Shown one piece after another: positions 7,368-15,390 of a stretch of DNA of 40,895 bases; position 1 is the stretch's first letter, and each line of letters starts with the position of its first letter. The translations under genes and the position numbers were made by a program. The notes beneath the pieces were generated by a model that worked only from the letters and a program-made list of their open reading frames with translations, was not told where the DNA came from and did not search any database. Origin of the DNA: Methanomassiliicoccales archaeon (GTDB taxonomy: Archaea; Thermoplasmatota; Thermoplasmata; Methanomassiliicoccales; UBA472); contig DASXVU010000019.1 of assembly GCA_036504055.1 (NCBI GenBank), forward strand, positions 1 to 40,895, written 5' to 3'.

Positions 7368-9323
7368 TCAGATTGGGTCCCCGGTGGCCCTGGCCCGAAT
7401 CTCCGTCCAGTTGGAAGTGGGGGTGGTGGTATTTGAGCCCGGCGCGAAACGCTTCTCATCGACGTCGACCATGACCTCGACGTTCTTCGCTCCTGCGGCC
7501 ACCGCCCTTCCTTTGACATACTCGCATGCCACCTCTTTGGCCTTCTCGATCGCCTCCTCCCGATGGTGGAACTCCAACGGATCGGCGAACGGTGTGAAGA
7601 CCCAGTATTTGAAGTCCCTGGGATAGACCTGGATGGATATCATCTCCGACACCTTGCTGCATACCGCTCCGACTGCGTTCCCCACATCGTGGTTCGGAGG
7701 GATGATGACCTTTACGTTCATCCTCTTCTCCAGTTCGGGTACGAACACGTAGGCTGGCGCCCCGAGCCCCACTATGGGCCGGTCAAGGGAGGCCTGTATG
7801 GACATGGTACGGAAACCGGCCGCCCCCAAGGTCGCCTTGATGAGATAGTCCAGGGCCCGCGACGGCACGATGTCGCCCGCCTCGTCAGAGATTATCTTCT
7901 TGATCACCTCGCCTCCGATCATGGTGACCATGACATCCATGAAGTTCTCGATGAAATGGTCCACCGTGACCCCTGCCAGGTTGGAGAATATCTCCACTCC
8001 CTCTCTGGAGGCCTGTACGTCACCTGGGGTGTAGATCCCTTTCACATGCATGACATCGGTCGGAGTGAGCCCGGTCTGAACGATGAAACCCTTGGCCTTT
8101 AAAGATTTGAGAGTCTCGAGCACATAGTATAGCTCGGGCAGGCCTTCGTTCGCCTCGTTCAATGTGCTTACCTTGTTCTCCTTTAGGAAATTATACACCA
8201 GGCGGTCCTCATGGCTCAGCTTGGAAGTGTCCCTTTCATAGACCATATAATAGGTGGTCTGCCTGCTGAGCCGCAGCTTGTCCAGGATAGCGGGGCTCAT
8301 CTTGGAAGCAACTGCCAGGGGCATGACCCGTTCAGGCCCTATATCCAGATGACCATAGCGATCCACCTGCATATCGGAATCCCCTCCAAGACCGCTGGTC
8401 CAGATATCGATGGCCCGCACCCTGGTCCTCCAATTCCCGACCGAGGCGCCTTCCCGGTTGATTCGGGGAAATCCCTTGTCCAGATATGCTATGTCGGTGG
8501 ATGTGCCGCCTATGTCCAGCACGATGCAGTTCTCCTGCTTGGACAGCAGCCTTCCTCCCATCAGGCTGGCCGCCGGACCGGACAGAATGGTGTCCACCGG
8601 TCTTCCCCGGGCGACCGAGATGTTCATCAGCGATCCGTCACCTTTGTACACCATTATCTGACCCTTGATCCCCCGCTTCTCCATGGAAAGTTCCACGCTG
8701 CTCAGGAAATCCCCGATGATCGGTATCAGCTTGGCGTTCAATACCGCAGTGATCGTCCTTTCCTTGATGCCGAGGGAGGTGGTAAGGTCATGGCCGGTCA
8801 CGGTGAGCATGTTCGCCTTCTCCAAGATCGCCTTCCGGGCGCGTTCCTCGTGATCCGGATTGTATACGCTGAAAATACTGGATATGGCTATGGCATCGAC
8901 CTTGTTGGCCATCGATGCTATCGCCTTGTCCAAGGCCGCCACGTCCAGAGGCTGGTGCTCATACCCCCTTACGGTGTGACCGCCCTCGACCGTCTCGATT
9001 ATGGTTGTCCCCATGTCCCATTCCCGATCCGGGGACCAGCCAATGCAGATAAGACCCACCTGACCGCCTTTGCCGGTCAGGATCGAGTTGGTGGCCAGCG
9101 TGGTGGAAAGCCCCACTATCTTGATCTCGTCCACTTCAAACTTGCCCGAAGCGATGACCCCGTCGACCGCCCCCAATAGACCTATGGATAGATCCTGATA
9201 GGTTGTGGGAGACTTCGCCTTCGTCAGGACCTCCATGGTATCCATGTCGATGACCGCCGCATCGGTGAACGTTCCTCCGGTGTCGATCCCCAGCCCCAAG
9301 GTCCTTTTTTCTCCAGGTTCCAT
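7368..9323 (-). CDS. HyuA-like hydantoinase/oxoprolinase-family ATPase
   Basis: A 651-residue protein from ATG 9323; a longer frame reaches 9395, but GGGAG lies 9 bases before ATG 9323 and family similarity begins there (EKRTLGLGIDTGGTFTDAAV). The N-terminal GIDTGGTFTD is the ASKHA phosphate motif of HyuA/OplahA; a second phosphate loop occurs at CIVLDIGGTSTDIAY. The HyuB partner usually found beside true hydantoinases is absent. Lone HyuA-like proteins are common in methylotrophic archaea, where some are annotated as one-carbon pathway proteins; their reaction is mostly unproven. It lies between the CoM methyltransferase and the corrinoid protein on the same strand, so a role in methyl or corrinoid metabolism is a fair guess. 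Confidence 0.83.
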   Translation of the reverse strand: MEPGEKRTLGLGIDTGGTFTDAAVIDMDTMEVLTKAKSPTTYQDLSIGLLGAVDGVIASGKFEVDEIKIVGLSTTLATNSILTGKGGQVGLICIGWSPDREWDMGTTIIETVEGGHTVRGYEHQPLDVAALDKAIASMANKVDAIAISSIFSVYNPDHEERARKAILEKANMLTVTGHDLTTSLGIKERTITAVLNAKLIPIIGDFLSSVELSMEKRGIKGQIMVYKGDGSLMNISVARGRPVDTILSGPAASLMGGRLLSKQENCIVLDIGGTSTDIAYLDKGFPRINREGASVGNWRTRVRAIDIWTSGLGGDSDMQVDRYGHLDIGPERVMPLAVASKMSPAILDKLRLSRQTTYYMVYERDTSKLSHEDRLVYNFLKENKVSTLNEANEGLPELYYVLETLKSLKAKGFIVQTGLTPTDVMHVKGIYTPGDVQASREGVEIFSNLAGVTVDHFIENFMDVMVTMIGGEVIKKIISDEAGDIVPSRALDYLIKATLGAAGFRTMSIQASLDRPIVGLGAPAYVFVPELEKRMNVKVIIPPNHDVGNAVGAVCSKVSEMISIQVYPRDFKYWVFTPFADPLEFHHREEAIEKAKEVACEYVKGRAVAAGAKNVEVMVDVDEKRFAPGSNTTTPTSNWTEIRARATGDPI

Positions 9324-9381
9324 AGAAGAATACTCCCTGTTATGATGAGGGTAAAAAGGAGCAAGAAGGTCAATAAGGTTT

Positions 9382-9606
9382 CTAGAACGATTCACGAACC
9401 CTCATAGTGATTGCTGGCGGGATGAGGGGATCAGTAATAAGGCCGCCATGCAGGACCCGCGCCTCATCCTGTCCGCTATCCCCCCCGGAAGGCCCACATC
9501 GAGACCATGGCAGGACCACGAGTATCGGCTGGACGCGTGCGCGGCCGAACTTCGCCGGATTGCTGCCGACCCCTGACCTGACCACCCTGGCGGACAATGC
9601 AGACAT
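9382..9606 (-). CDS. Doubtful hypothetical ORF in a 460-bp gap
   Basis: The gap from 9324 to 9783 has no well-supported gene. The best candidate is this 74-codon frame on the minus strand. Its codons show strong G/C at third positions like the neighbours, and the same frame stays open upstream to a TGA near 9695, but it has no ATG, GTG or TTG in that extension and no ribosome site. A second minus frame (9402-9668) begins with similarly gene-like codons and the two overlap, which would fit a frameshifted, decaying gene. I do not recognise either product. Confidence 0.25.
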   Translation of the reverse strand: MSALSARVVRSGVGSNPAKFGRARVQPILVVLPWSRCGPSGGDSGQDEARVLHGGLITDPLIPPAITMRVRESF

Positions 9607-9783
9607 GATCGCGCTCCGATACCGGTTATCAGGCCGAAGACCGTCACGAAGCCGTCCAACCTCATCATCGATATAAAAAAATCTATCTAATTCAATTCAT
9701 GATGGATTTGTATGGGTCGATCTTTCCTCGCTGCATAATTGATTCGGTTCTCCTTTTATAGCTCGCTACGGATTGCCATCGCC

Positions 9784-10506
9784 ATGCTCCTGATGTGCCA
9801 TCTTTTCATAGGCCTGGTGATAGGGATGGTCATCTTCCATTTCCTGGAGTATCGGATGGTCATCATCCTTTCTGCCTTGGGCAGCATATTACCGGACCTG
9901 ATAGACAAGCCGTTGGGGCACATCATCCTGACCGGCTCCATTGACTTCGGCAGGATCTACGCCCACAGCGGACTGTTCTTCACCGCCATATTGGTCCTGG
10001 GGGTTGCATATCGAAGGAAGAAGGGTTCGTGGATCATGATGGCATTGGGGGCAGGCCTTCTTTCCCATCTCGTTCTGGACTCCATGTGGGAGTTGCCGGT
10101 GACCGTATTCTATCCGTTCTTGGGCGATTTTGGTCTGCATCACTTTCCAAACTATGTCGGGGATTCGTTCACAAAGGAGATCGAGAGCACCTATGAATGG
10201 ACTTTCGGGGTCACTGCACTTGCGATGCTGATGTTCATCTGCCAAGACCGGCTGGGTCGAATGAGGGTGACGGCTGTGAAGTATATTCCCCAGGTGGTGA
10301 AGAGCCTGTCATTGCTCCTGATGTTGATGGGGATGGTGGCGATCATCTATGCGGCAATGTCCGCATACAATCCGTTTTCAGGGGACTCCGCACCGGACCA
10401 GAACCTCATTCTCGGACTATCTGCCTCGGTGGGAGGGATGATAGCATATCTTGTTTGGAGAGACATGAGAAAACCGGTAGGTACAGAGCACTTGCTGGAT
10501 CAATGA
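9784..10506 (+). CDS. YdjM-like membrane-bound metal-dependent hydrolase (PF04307 type)
   Basis: About 240 residues from ATG 9784. The family pattern is visible: ILPDLIDKPLGH near residue 40, IYAHSGLFF near 60, and LLSHLVLDSMWE near 100, giving a set of conserved Asp and His residues close to the membrane. There are about five to six hydrophobic segments. The substrate of this family is unknown. A TTG-start extension to 9739 is possible, but a TATA-like CTTTTATAG at 9753-9761 lies inside it and would put transcription start at or just before ATG 9784, suggesting a leaderless message; ATG 9793 is a further option. It is the only plus-strand gene between the HyuA-like and corrinoid genes and is probably an independent unit. 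Confidence 0.75.
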   Translation: MLLMCHLFIGLVIGMVIFHFLEYRMVIILSALGSILPDLIDKPLGHIILTGSIDFGRIYAHSGLFFTAILVLGVAYRRKKGSWIMMALGAGLLSHLVLDSMWELPVTVFYPFLGDFGLHHFPNYVGDSFTKEIESTYEWTFGVTALAMLMFICQDRLGRMRVTAVKYIPQVVKSLSLLLMLMGMVAIIYAAMSAYNPFSGDSAPDQNLILGLSASVGGMIAYLVWRDMRKPVGTEHLLDQ

Positions 10507-10510
10507 CCTT

Positions 10511-10522
10511 ATAAAAAAAGGA
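10511..10522 (-). terminator. T-tract terminator after the corrinoid gene
   Basis: The minus strand reads CCTTTTTTTAT about 22 bases past the stop of the corrinoid gene, between two convergent genes. T-rich tracts like this end transcription in many archaea without a hairpin. Confidence 0.4.
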
Positions 10523-10543
10523 AGAGATTTGGAAAGTGAAGGA

Positions 10544-11182
10544 TTATTGCTTCAACAGTTCCGTAACGACCTTGACCGCTTCGTTGGCGTCGTACGCCCA
10601 ACCGTCGCAATGGATCTGGTTGGCGAATTCCCTGGAGGTAGCGCCGCCGCCGATTATGGTCTTGATCTTCGGCTTCAGGTTGCCTTCCTTGGCCATCCTC
10701 TCGATCTCCTTCATTCCAGCCAGGGTAGGCGTCATGAGGGTGGAGGTCGCGATGATGTTTACGTTCTCGGCCTTGGCCTTCTCGACGATGTTCTTGACCG
10801 GGATATCCCTTCCCAGATCGAAGATCGTGAGCCCTGAGCCGGTCAACATCGCCTTCACGATGTTCTTGCCGATGTCATGAACGTCTCCTTCAACGACGGC
10901 CATGACTACCCTTCCCTGAGCTCCAGCGGAGGTCTTGTCTAGCTTCGGCAGGGCAACATCGAGCGCCTGATATAGGGTCTGAGCAGAGAGAAGAACTTGG
11001 GGTAGGAAGTACTCCTTCTTCTCGTACTTTTGCCCAACGATCTCCATCGCCTTGTTCAATCCTTCGAAGATGATTACCTTGGCGGTTATTCCTTCTGCAA
11101 GGGCCTTCTCTGCCAATGGCTTGGCCTCTTTTATCTTGCCCTTTACAACAACATCAATCAAATTCTGCAGTGTCTCACTCAT
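10544..11182 (-). CDS. Methyltransferase cognate corrinoid protein (MtmC/MtbC/MttC/MtaC type)
   Basis: A 212-residue protein with the usual two domains. Residues 1-85 are the helical cap domain (B12-binding 2 type). Residues 90-212 are the Rossmann-like cobalamin domain with Asp100-Val-His102-Asp-Ile-Gly105, where His102 is the lower cobalt ligand, plus Ser147-Thr-Leu149 and Gly178-Gly-Gly180 lining the nucleotide tail. It would accept a methyl group from a substrate methyltransferase and pass it to the CoM methyltransferase at 6279-7289, with RamA keeping it in the Co(I) state. No methylamine or methanol methyltransferase gene is adjacent, which is unusual since such corrinoid genes normally sit beside one. 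GGAGG lies 7 bases before the ATG. Confidence 0.93.
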   Translation of the reverse strand: MSETLQNLIDVVVKGKIKEAKPLAEKALAEGITAKVIIFEGLNKAMEIVGQKYEKKEYFLPQVLLSAQTLYQALDVALPKLDKTSAGAQGRVVMAVVEGDVHDIGKNIVKAMLTGSGLTIFDLGRDIPVKNIVEKAKAENVNIIATSTLMTPTLAGMKEIERMAKEGNLKPKIKTIIGGGATSREFANQIHCDGWAYDANEAVKVVTELLKQ

Positions 11183-11231
11183 GCACTATCCTCCCAAACG
11201 GAGAAAGAATTGAAACATCCGATGCCTATGG

Positions 11232-11243
11232 TTTATATTAAAA
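11232..11243 (-). promoter_or_regulatory. TATA box of the corrinoid protein gene
   Basis: The minus strand reads TTTTAATATAAA, 50-61 bases upstream of the ATG. Transcription would start near 11207, leaving a leader of about 25 bases that holds the GGAGG site. Confidence 0.6.
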
Positions 11244-11251
11244 GCCTTTTA

Positions 11252-11270
11252 TGGATGGATGTACCATCCA
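11252..11270. repeat. Inverted repeat directly upstream of the corrinoid promoter
   Basis: TGGATGG (11252-11258) and CCATCCA (11264-11270) are perfect 7-bp arms with a 5-base spacer. They lie 9 bases upstream of the TATA box on the minus strand, the position expected for an archaeal activator site at or above the BRE. The site is about 40 bases from the radical SAM stop and could also act in its 3' end. Confidence 0.45.
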
Positions 11271-11311
11271 CAATTCGTATGATACAATCGTTAAGTCTTC
11301 CCAGATAGCTC

Positions 11312-12403
11312 TTACACCTGAATCGGTAAGGACTTACCACATCGAGGACAGCATCCATCGACCGTCAGATTCTGTACCTTAGCGAAGGTCGGACAGAAAC
11401 GACTTACCTGCTCCTTCTTTATGAATATCTTCTCCGTCGTCTCTTCTGACCTGCGTGAGACCACCAGGGCGCCACAGCTTGGACACAGGGTATCCTGGCC
11501 CTCTCCTGTCACTCCCCCTAGGTAAACGTATCTCAAACCTAATCCATGCAGAAGACGACGGACCTCATGCAAACAGGAGATCTCCGGAGGGTTCAGTTCC
11601 GACAATCGATATGCCGGTTGGAATCGGAAGAGGTGGACCGGCGTGTCCCTCCCCAGCTCATTCACCACCCAATCCCCGAAATTAACCAGCATTGTCCGGT
11701 CATCGGTCCATTCGGGTATCAATGGATAGGCAAGCTCGAGGTGTATACCCCTTTCTTTGACATCCTTGCATGTTTCCAACACTGGAGCCAGTTCTGCTCC
11801 GCAAAGTTTACGATAGATCCTCTCGTCGAATCCCTTGATGTCCACCTTGACGACATCCACATTCTCAAGAAGCTCTTCCCTGGCCTTGGGTTCGATGTAT
11901 CCGTTGGTGTTCAACAGGTTGAACAGTCCCTTCGAATGAGCCAGGCCTGACACGTCGATTATATATTCTGACCATACCACTGGATCGTTGAACGTCCATC
12001 CGATTCCGTTGACCTTCTTTTCCAATGCGATATGGACCAGTTCCTCTGGCGGGACATATTGTGAGGGGATGTCGTCGGATCTAGAACGGGCCATCACCGC
12101 ATTCTGGCAGAACCCGCAGTCAAGGTTGCATCCGAAGGTGCCTATCGAATAAAGCATCGCTCCGGGACGATAGTGGAAAATCGGTTTCTTTTCGACCGGA
12201 TCGACCGCTGTGGCGCATATACGACCGTAGGTCAAGGTCACCAGTTTGCCAGAACGGTTGGCCCGCGCGTTACAGAATCCGACCGATCCATCTGGTATGC
12301 GGCACCGGCGCGGACATAGCGAACATTCTACGATCTTGCCGTCCCCATGCCACCATCTTGCCTGATGGACTTGTGACGATACGTCAGTAGTCGTCATCCT
12401 CAT
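11312..12403 (-). CDS. Radical SAM enzyme, AmmeMemoRadiSam / PflA-activase type
   Basis: A 363-residue protein. The radical SAM cluster motif is Cys92-x3-Cys96-x2-Cys99 (GCNLDCGFC). Upstream is a second cysteine set (Cys27, 30, 34, 44) typical of this family, and the C-terminus ends in a zinc-ribbon-like set with CPSC and CPRC. This layout fits the AmmeMemoRadiSam-system radical SAM protein, related to pyruvate formate-lyase activases. Its usual partners AMMECR1 and Memo are not in the window. The start at ATG 12403 overlaps the end of the small zinc-ribbon gene by 20 bp; a second ATG at 12397 is also possible. It lies next to the corrinoid gene on the same strand, but a separate promoter serves the latter. 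Confidence 0.85.
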   Translation of the reverse strand: MRMTTTDVSSQVHQARWWHGDGKIVECSLCPRRCRIPDGSVGFCNARANRSGKLVTLTYGRICATAVDPVEKKPIFHYRPGAMLYSIGTFGCNLDCGFCQNAVMARSRSDDIPSQYVPPEELVHIALEKKVNGIGWTFNDPVVWSEYIIDVSGLAHSKGLFNLLNTNGYIEPKAREELLENVDVVKVDIKGFDERIYRKLCGAELAPVLETCKDVKERGIHLELAYPLIPEWTDDRTMLVNFGDWVVNELGRDTPVHLFRFQPAYRLSELNPPEISCLHEVRRLLHGLGLRYVYLGGVTGEGQDTLCPSCGALVVSRRSEETTEKIFIKKEQVSRFCPTFAKVQNLTVDGCCPRCGKSLPIQV

Positions 12404-12500
12404 CCTGCGATGCGCCGCAGTTTGGGCACTTTTTCTGATTCTTTTTCATGACCGAACCGCACACGATGCATTCTGACACTCCATGACCTCGTTCCTCCAT
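12384..12500 (-). CDS. 38-residue zinc-ribbon microprotein
   Basis: A short frame from ATG 12500-12498 to TGA 12386-12384. It encodes two CxxC pairs, Cys11-x2-Cys14 and Cys25-x2-Cys28, separated by 10 residues (CIVC and CPNC), followed by an acidic tail (SQDEDDDY). This spacing is that of a complete single zinc ribbon, as in small archaeal zinc-ribbon proteins. It overlaps the radical SAM start by 20 bp, so the two are translationally coupled. A TATA-like TAAAATAA lies at about 12533-12540 on the minus strand. It is too short for most gene finders; the cysteine spacing and coupling are the reasons to accept it. Confidence 0.72.
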   Translation of the reverse strand: MEERGHGVSECIVCGSVMKKNQKKCPNCGASQDEDDDY

Positions 12501-12598
12501 CGCATTATGGTCTAATTAGACTTACGACAAGGTTATTTTACCGACCACGGTTCTGGCCAGCAGAATTGAATCACGGTCTTCGATGACAAGAATAATAT

Positions 12599-14515
12599 GT
12601 GTGGGACTGGAATGGTGTTCCGGTTGACATGCAGGTCCCTACCTTGTACCTATTCCTTTTGATCACGGTCCCTACCTTGGGGGGCCTGTTGTGCATGACC
12701 CGAAGGCGGGGGACCTCACCCTGGGTGCTCGTGGCTGGGACATCGATGATCACGGTGGTGCTGGCGCTCGGCCTTCTGCTGTACATGGCGACCAAAGGCT
12801 TGGAATCTATCGCGGTTAACGCAGACGAACTGTTCCCCATGGAATGGGCCATAATAGCTCTGGACCTTATGCTGATGGCATATTTCGTCTACGTGGGGGT
12901 CAGGGACAAGAGCCGTTGGATCGTGGCTTTCTCATTCTTGCAGATCGTTCCGATGGTCATCTTCCAATCGATGGTGATGGGGAAAACCGCGGATCCGGTC
13001 ATTTTCGCCGATTATCTGAGCGTCGTGATGATGCTCATCACCTCACTGGTCGGATCGGTCATCATCCTTTACGCGGTCAGGTACATGAAGGGCGATGGAA
13101 ACCAGCCCCGTTTCTTCGCCGTCATGCTGATCTTCGTGGGTGCCATGAACGGCGCCGTCTTCAGCAATGATCTTCTGTGGCTCTTCTTCTTCTGGGAGGT
13201 CACCACGCTGACCTCCTTCCTGCTGATCGGACACAATAAGACCGATGAGGCAAAACGGTCCGCCCGGATAGCCGCCGAGATCACTCTAGGCGGAGGCGTG
13301 CTCCTGCTCGCATCCATCATCCTGTCCTATTACTACTTCAACACCCTGACCATCTCTGCTCTCCCGTCGGGAACCAGCATCGTGGGGCTGCAGTTATTGC
13401 CGTTTGCCCTGATGGCTGTAGCGGCTTTCACCAAATCGGCCCAGGTCCCGTTCCAGAGATGGTTGCTGGGAGCCATGGTCGCGCCTACACCAGTTTCCGC
13501 ACTGCTTCATTCCGCCACGATGGTTAATCTGGGAGTGTATTTCCTATTGCGGCTCTCGCCAAATCTCGTGGGCCAGGATATCATTTCCTGGATCGTCGGT
13601 ATCATAGGGGCCACCTCGTTCCTCGCAACCTCCTTGCTGGCCATCGCCCAAAGCAACTCAAAACGCGTTCTGGCCTACTCTACCATCGGAAATCTGGGCC
13701 TGATCATCGTCTGTGTAGGATTGAATACGCCGCTGTCGATCACCGCGGGGATAATCATCCTCATCTTCCATGCCATCTCAAAGGCCATCCTATTCATGTC
13801 CGTCGGTGTGGTCAAAGAGGAGACCGGTTCCGAGGACCTTGACGTTATGGCATATCTACGGGACAGGATGCCTTTCATTACCGTTTCGATCTTCGTTGGG
13901 GTGTTCATGCTCATGCTTCCGCCCTTCGGACTTTTCGCAGGCAAGTGGATCGTCTCGGAAGCAGCTGCCGGTTTTCCGTTCATCTCTATCCTACTTGGTG
14001 TGGGCTTCGCCGGTACAATTGTCTATTATGGTAAGTGGCTAGGCCGCCTTTTCGAAACAGGTCCTAGGGTCTCTAGATTACCGGCATTGAGTCAGAAGTT
14101 GCCGGTTCTATACAAGTACACCATCGGCGCGCTTCTCGGGGCAGGCATAGTCCTTTCCCTGGCCATAGGCCAGGTGATAACATATCTAATTGACCCATAT
14201 CTCTCGCTCCACTATGCTCCGGCAGTGAGCGGCTCTTCACTGGGCTTGAACACGGAATTTGGGTCATTCCCCGCATTCTACTTCCTATTGATCATAGGGG
14301 TCTTGTTCTTGGGATTCGGTTTCCTGCTCAAATTAGACAAAAAGGAGCTCACCCAGGCATATGCCGGCGGTGAGGATCCGGTATTTGACCTGGGAGGTTT
14401 CTATTATCTGGACGAAAAGGTGGAAGGGCACTGGAACAAGATAATTCTGGCCCTTGCCTCGGTACTGCTCGCCGTGCTATTATTGATGCCTGTGGCATTG
14501 GAGGTGTTCAGTTGA
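12599..14515 (+). CDS. echA: Ech hydrogenase membrane subunit EchA (NuoL/HyfB-like antiporter)
   Basis: A 638-residue polytopic membrane protein with about 15 hydrophobic segments. It carries the proton-antiporter signature of complex I NuoL: the glutamate in FFWEVTTLTSF, the lysine in AFTKSAQVPFQ, and ALLHSATMVNLGVY. It would pump protons or sodium ions, driven by electron flow from ferredoxin to protons. The listed start is GTG; an ATG at 12629 begins MQVPTLYLFLLITVP, which looks more like a native membrane N-terminus, and an AATAATAT element at 12591-12598 would fit transcription starting just before it. First gene of an A-B-C-D-E-F operon in the same order as Methanosarcina ech. Its stop overlaps the TTG start of echB by 4 bp. 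Confidence 0.92.
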   Translation: MWDWNGVPVDMQVPTLYLFLLITVPTLGGLLCMTRRRGTSPWVLVAGTSMITVVLALGLLLYMATKGLESIAVNADELFPMEWAIIALDLMLMAYFVYVGVRDKSRWIVAFSFLQIVPMVIFQSMVMGKTADPVIFADYLSVVMMLITSLVGSVIILYAVRYMKGDGNQPRFFAVMLIFVGAMNGAVFSNDLLWLFFFWEVTTLTSFLLIGHNKTDEAKRSARIAAEITLGGGVLLLASIILSYYYFNTLTISALPSGTSIVGLQLLPFALMAVAAFTKSAQVPFQRWLLGAMVAPTPVSALLHSATMVNLGVYFLLRLSPNLVGQDIISWIVGIIGATSFLATSLLAIAQSNSKRVLAYSTIGNLGLIIVCVGLNTPLSITAGIIILIFHAISKAILFMSVGVVKEETGSEDLDVMAYLRDRMPFITVSIFVGVFMLMLPPFGLFAGKWIVSEAAAGFPFISILLGVGFAGTIVYYGKWLGRLFETGPRVSRLPALSQKLPVLYKYTIGALLGAGIVLSLAIGQVITYLIDPYLSLHYAPAVSGSSLGLNTEFGSFPAFYFLLIIGVLFLGFGFLLKLDKKELTQAYAGGEDPVFDLGGFYYLDEKVEGHWNKIILALASVLLAVLLLMPVALEVFS

Positions 14516-15390
14516 GCGATCTCGAACTGATGGTCCTTACCATTCTGGTTGGGATATTGACACCATTCGCCATAGGTCTGTTGATCGGTATCGACCGGAA
14601 GATCACGGCCAGAATGCAGAACCGAGTAGGGCCGCCTGTGCTACAACCATATTATGACCTGATCAAGCTGTTCGGAAAGGAACGCAGGGCGATGAATAGC
14701 TCCCAGACCGTATTCGCCATCGCCTGTATGTTCCTGCAGCTGGCCGCGTTCGTCCTCCTGGTCACGGGAGGAGACCTGCTGGTGGTGTTCTTTGTTTCAA
14801 GCACGGGTTCCTTTTCGCTGGCTCTGGGCGCCTTCAGTGCACATTCGCCCTTCTCCTATTTCGGGGCACAGAGGGAATTACTTCAGATACTGGCCTACGA
14901 GCCTATCGTTTTCATGGTGATCGTGGCAATAGGGTTCAGGGAGAGGACCTTCCTCGCGGGAAGCGTCGCCCATGACCTACTGTTCGTATTGCCCCTGGCG
15001 TTGATTGCACTGTTACCTGTACTTGTGATAAAGATGGAAAAATCCCCATATGATATTGCCACGGCACATACGGAACTCATCTCGGGTCCATATGTGGAAT
15101 ATTCCGGTACCTACCTGGCGATCACCAAAATAGCCCATTGGTTTGACTTGGCCATCCTCTTCGGCATCATGACCCTTTTCTTCTGGGACCAGAATATCTG
15201 GATATCCATCGGGATTAAGTTGCTCATAATACTGGCCTTCTTCTTCACCGCCATCGTTATCGACAACACCACGGCAAGGCTGACTCGAAACCGGATGGTG
15301 AAGTTTACCCTGGCCTTTGGTCTAGCGCTGACGGCAGGTAATATGCTGATCCTTTTCCTGGCGGACCAGGGGGTGTTCAGATGGCCTTGA
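14512..15390 (+). CDS. echB: Ech hydrogenase membrane subunit EchB (NuoH/HyfC-like)
   Basis: A 292-residue protein with about eight membrane segments. The cytoplasmic loop RMQNRVGPPVLQPYYDLIKL near residue 38 is the hallmark of the NuoH/EchB/HycD family, which links the hydrogenase module to the ion-pumping module. A later loop with ELISGPYVEYSG is also characteristic. It starts at TTG 14512 inside the echA stop (TTGA overlap) and ends 10 bp inside echC, so expression is tightly coupled. Confidence 0.93.
   Translation: MSDLELMVLTILVGILTPFAIGLLIGIDRKITARMQNRVGPPVLQPYYDLIKLFGKERRAMNSSQTVFAIACMFLQLAAFVLLVTGGDLLVVFFVSSTGSFSLALGAFSAHSPFSYFGAQRELLQILAYEPIVFMVIVAIGFRERTFLAGSVAHDLLFVLPLALIALLPVLVIKMEKSPYDIATAHTELISGPYVEYSGTYLAITKIAHWFDLAILFGIMTLFFWDQNIWISIGIKLLIILAFFFTAIVIDNTTARLTRNRMVKFTLAFGLALTAGNMLILFLADQGVFRWP

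Noticed and set aside
10544-11182. Pyrrolysine (in-frame TAG) read-through genes near the corrinoid gene
   Set aside because: No methylamine methyltransferase frame with an internal TAG was seen; adjoining frames end in ordinary intergenic DNA.
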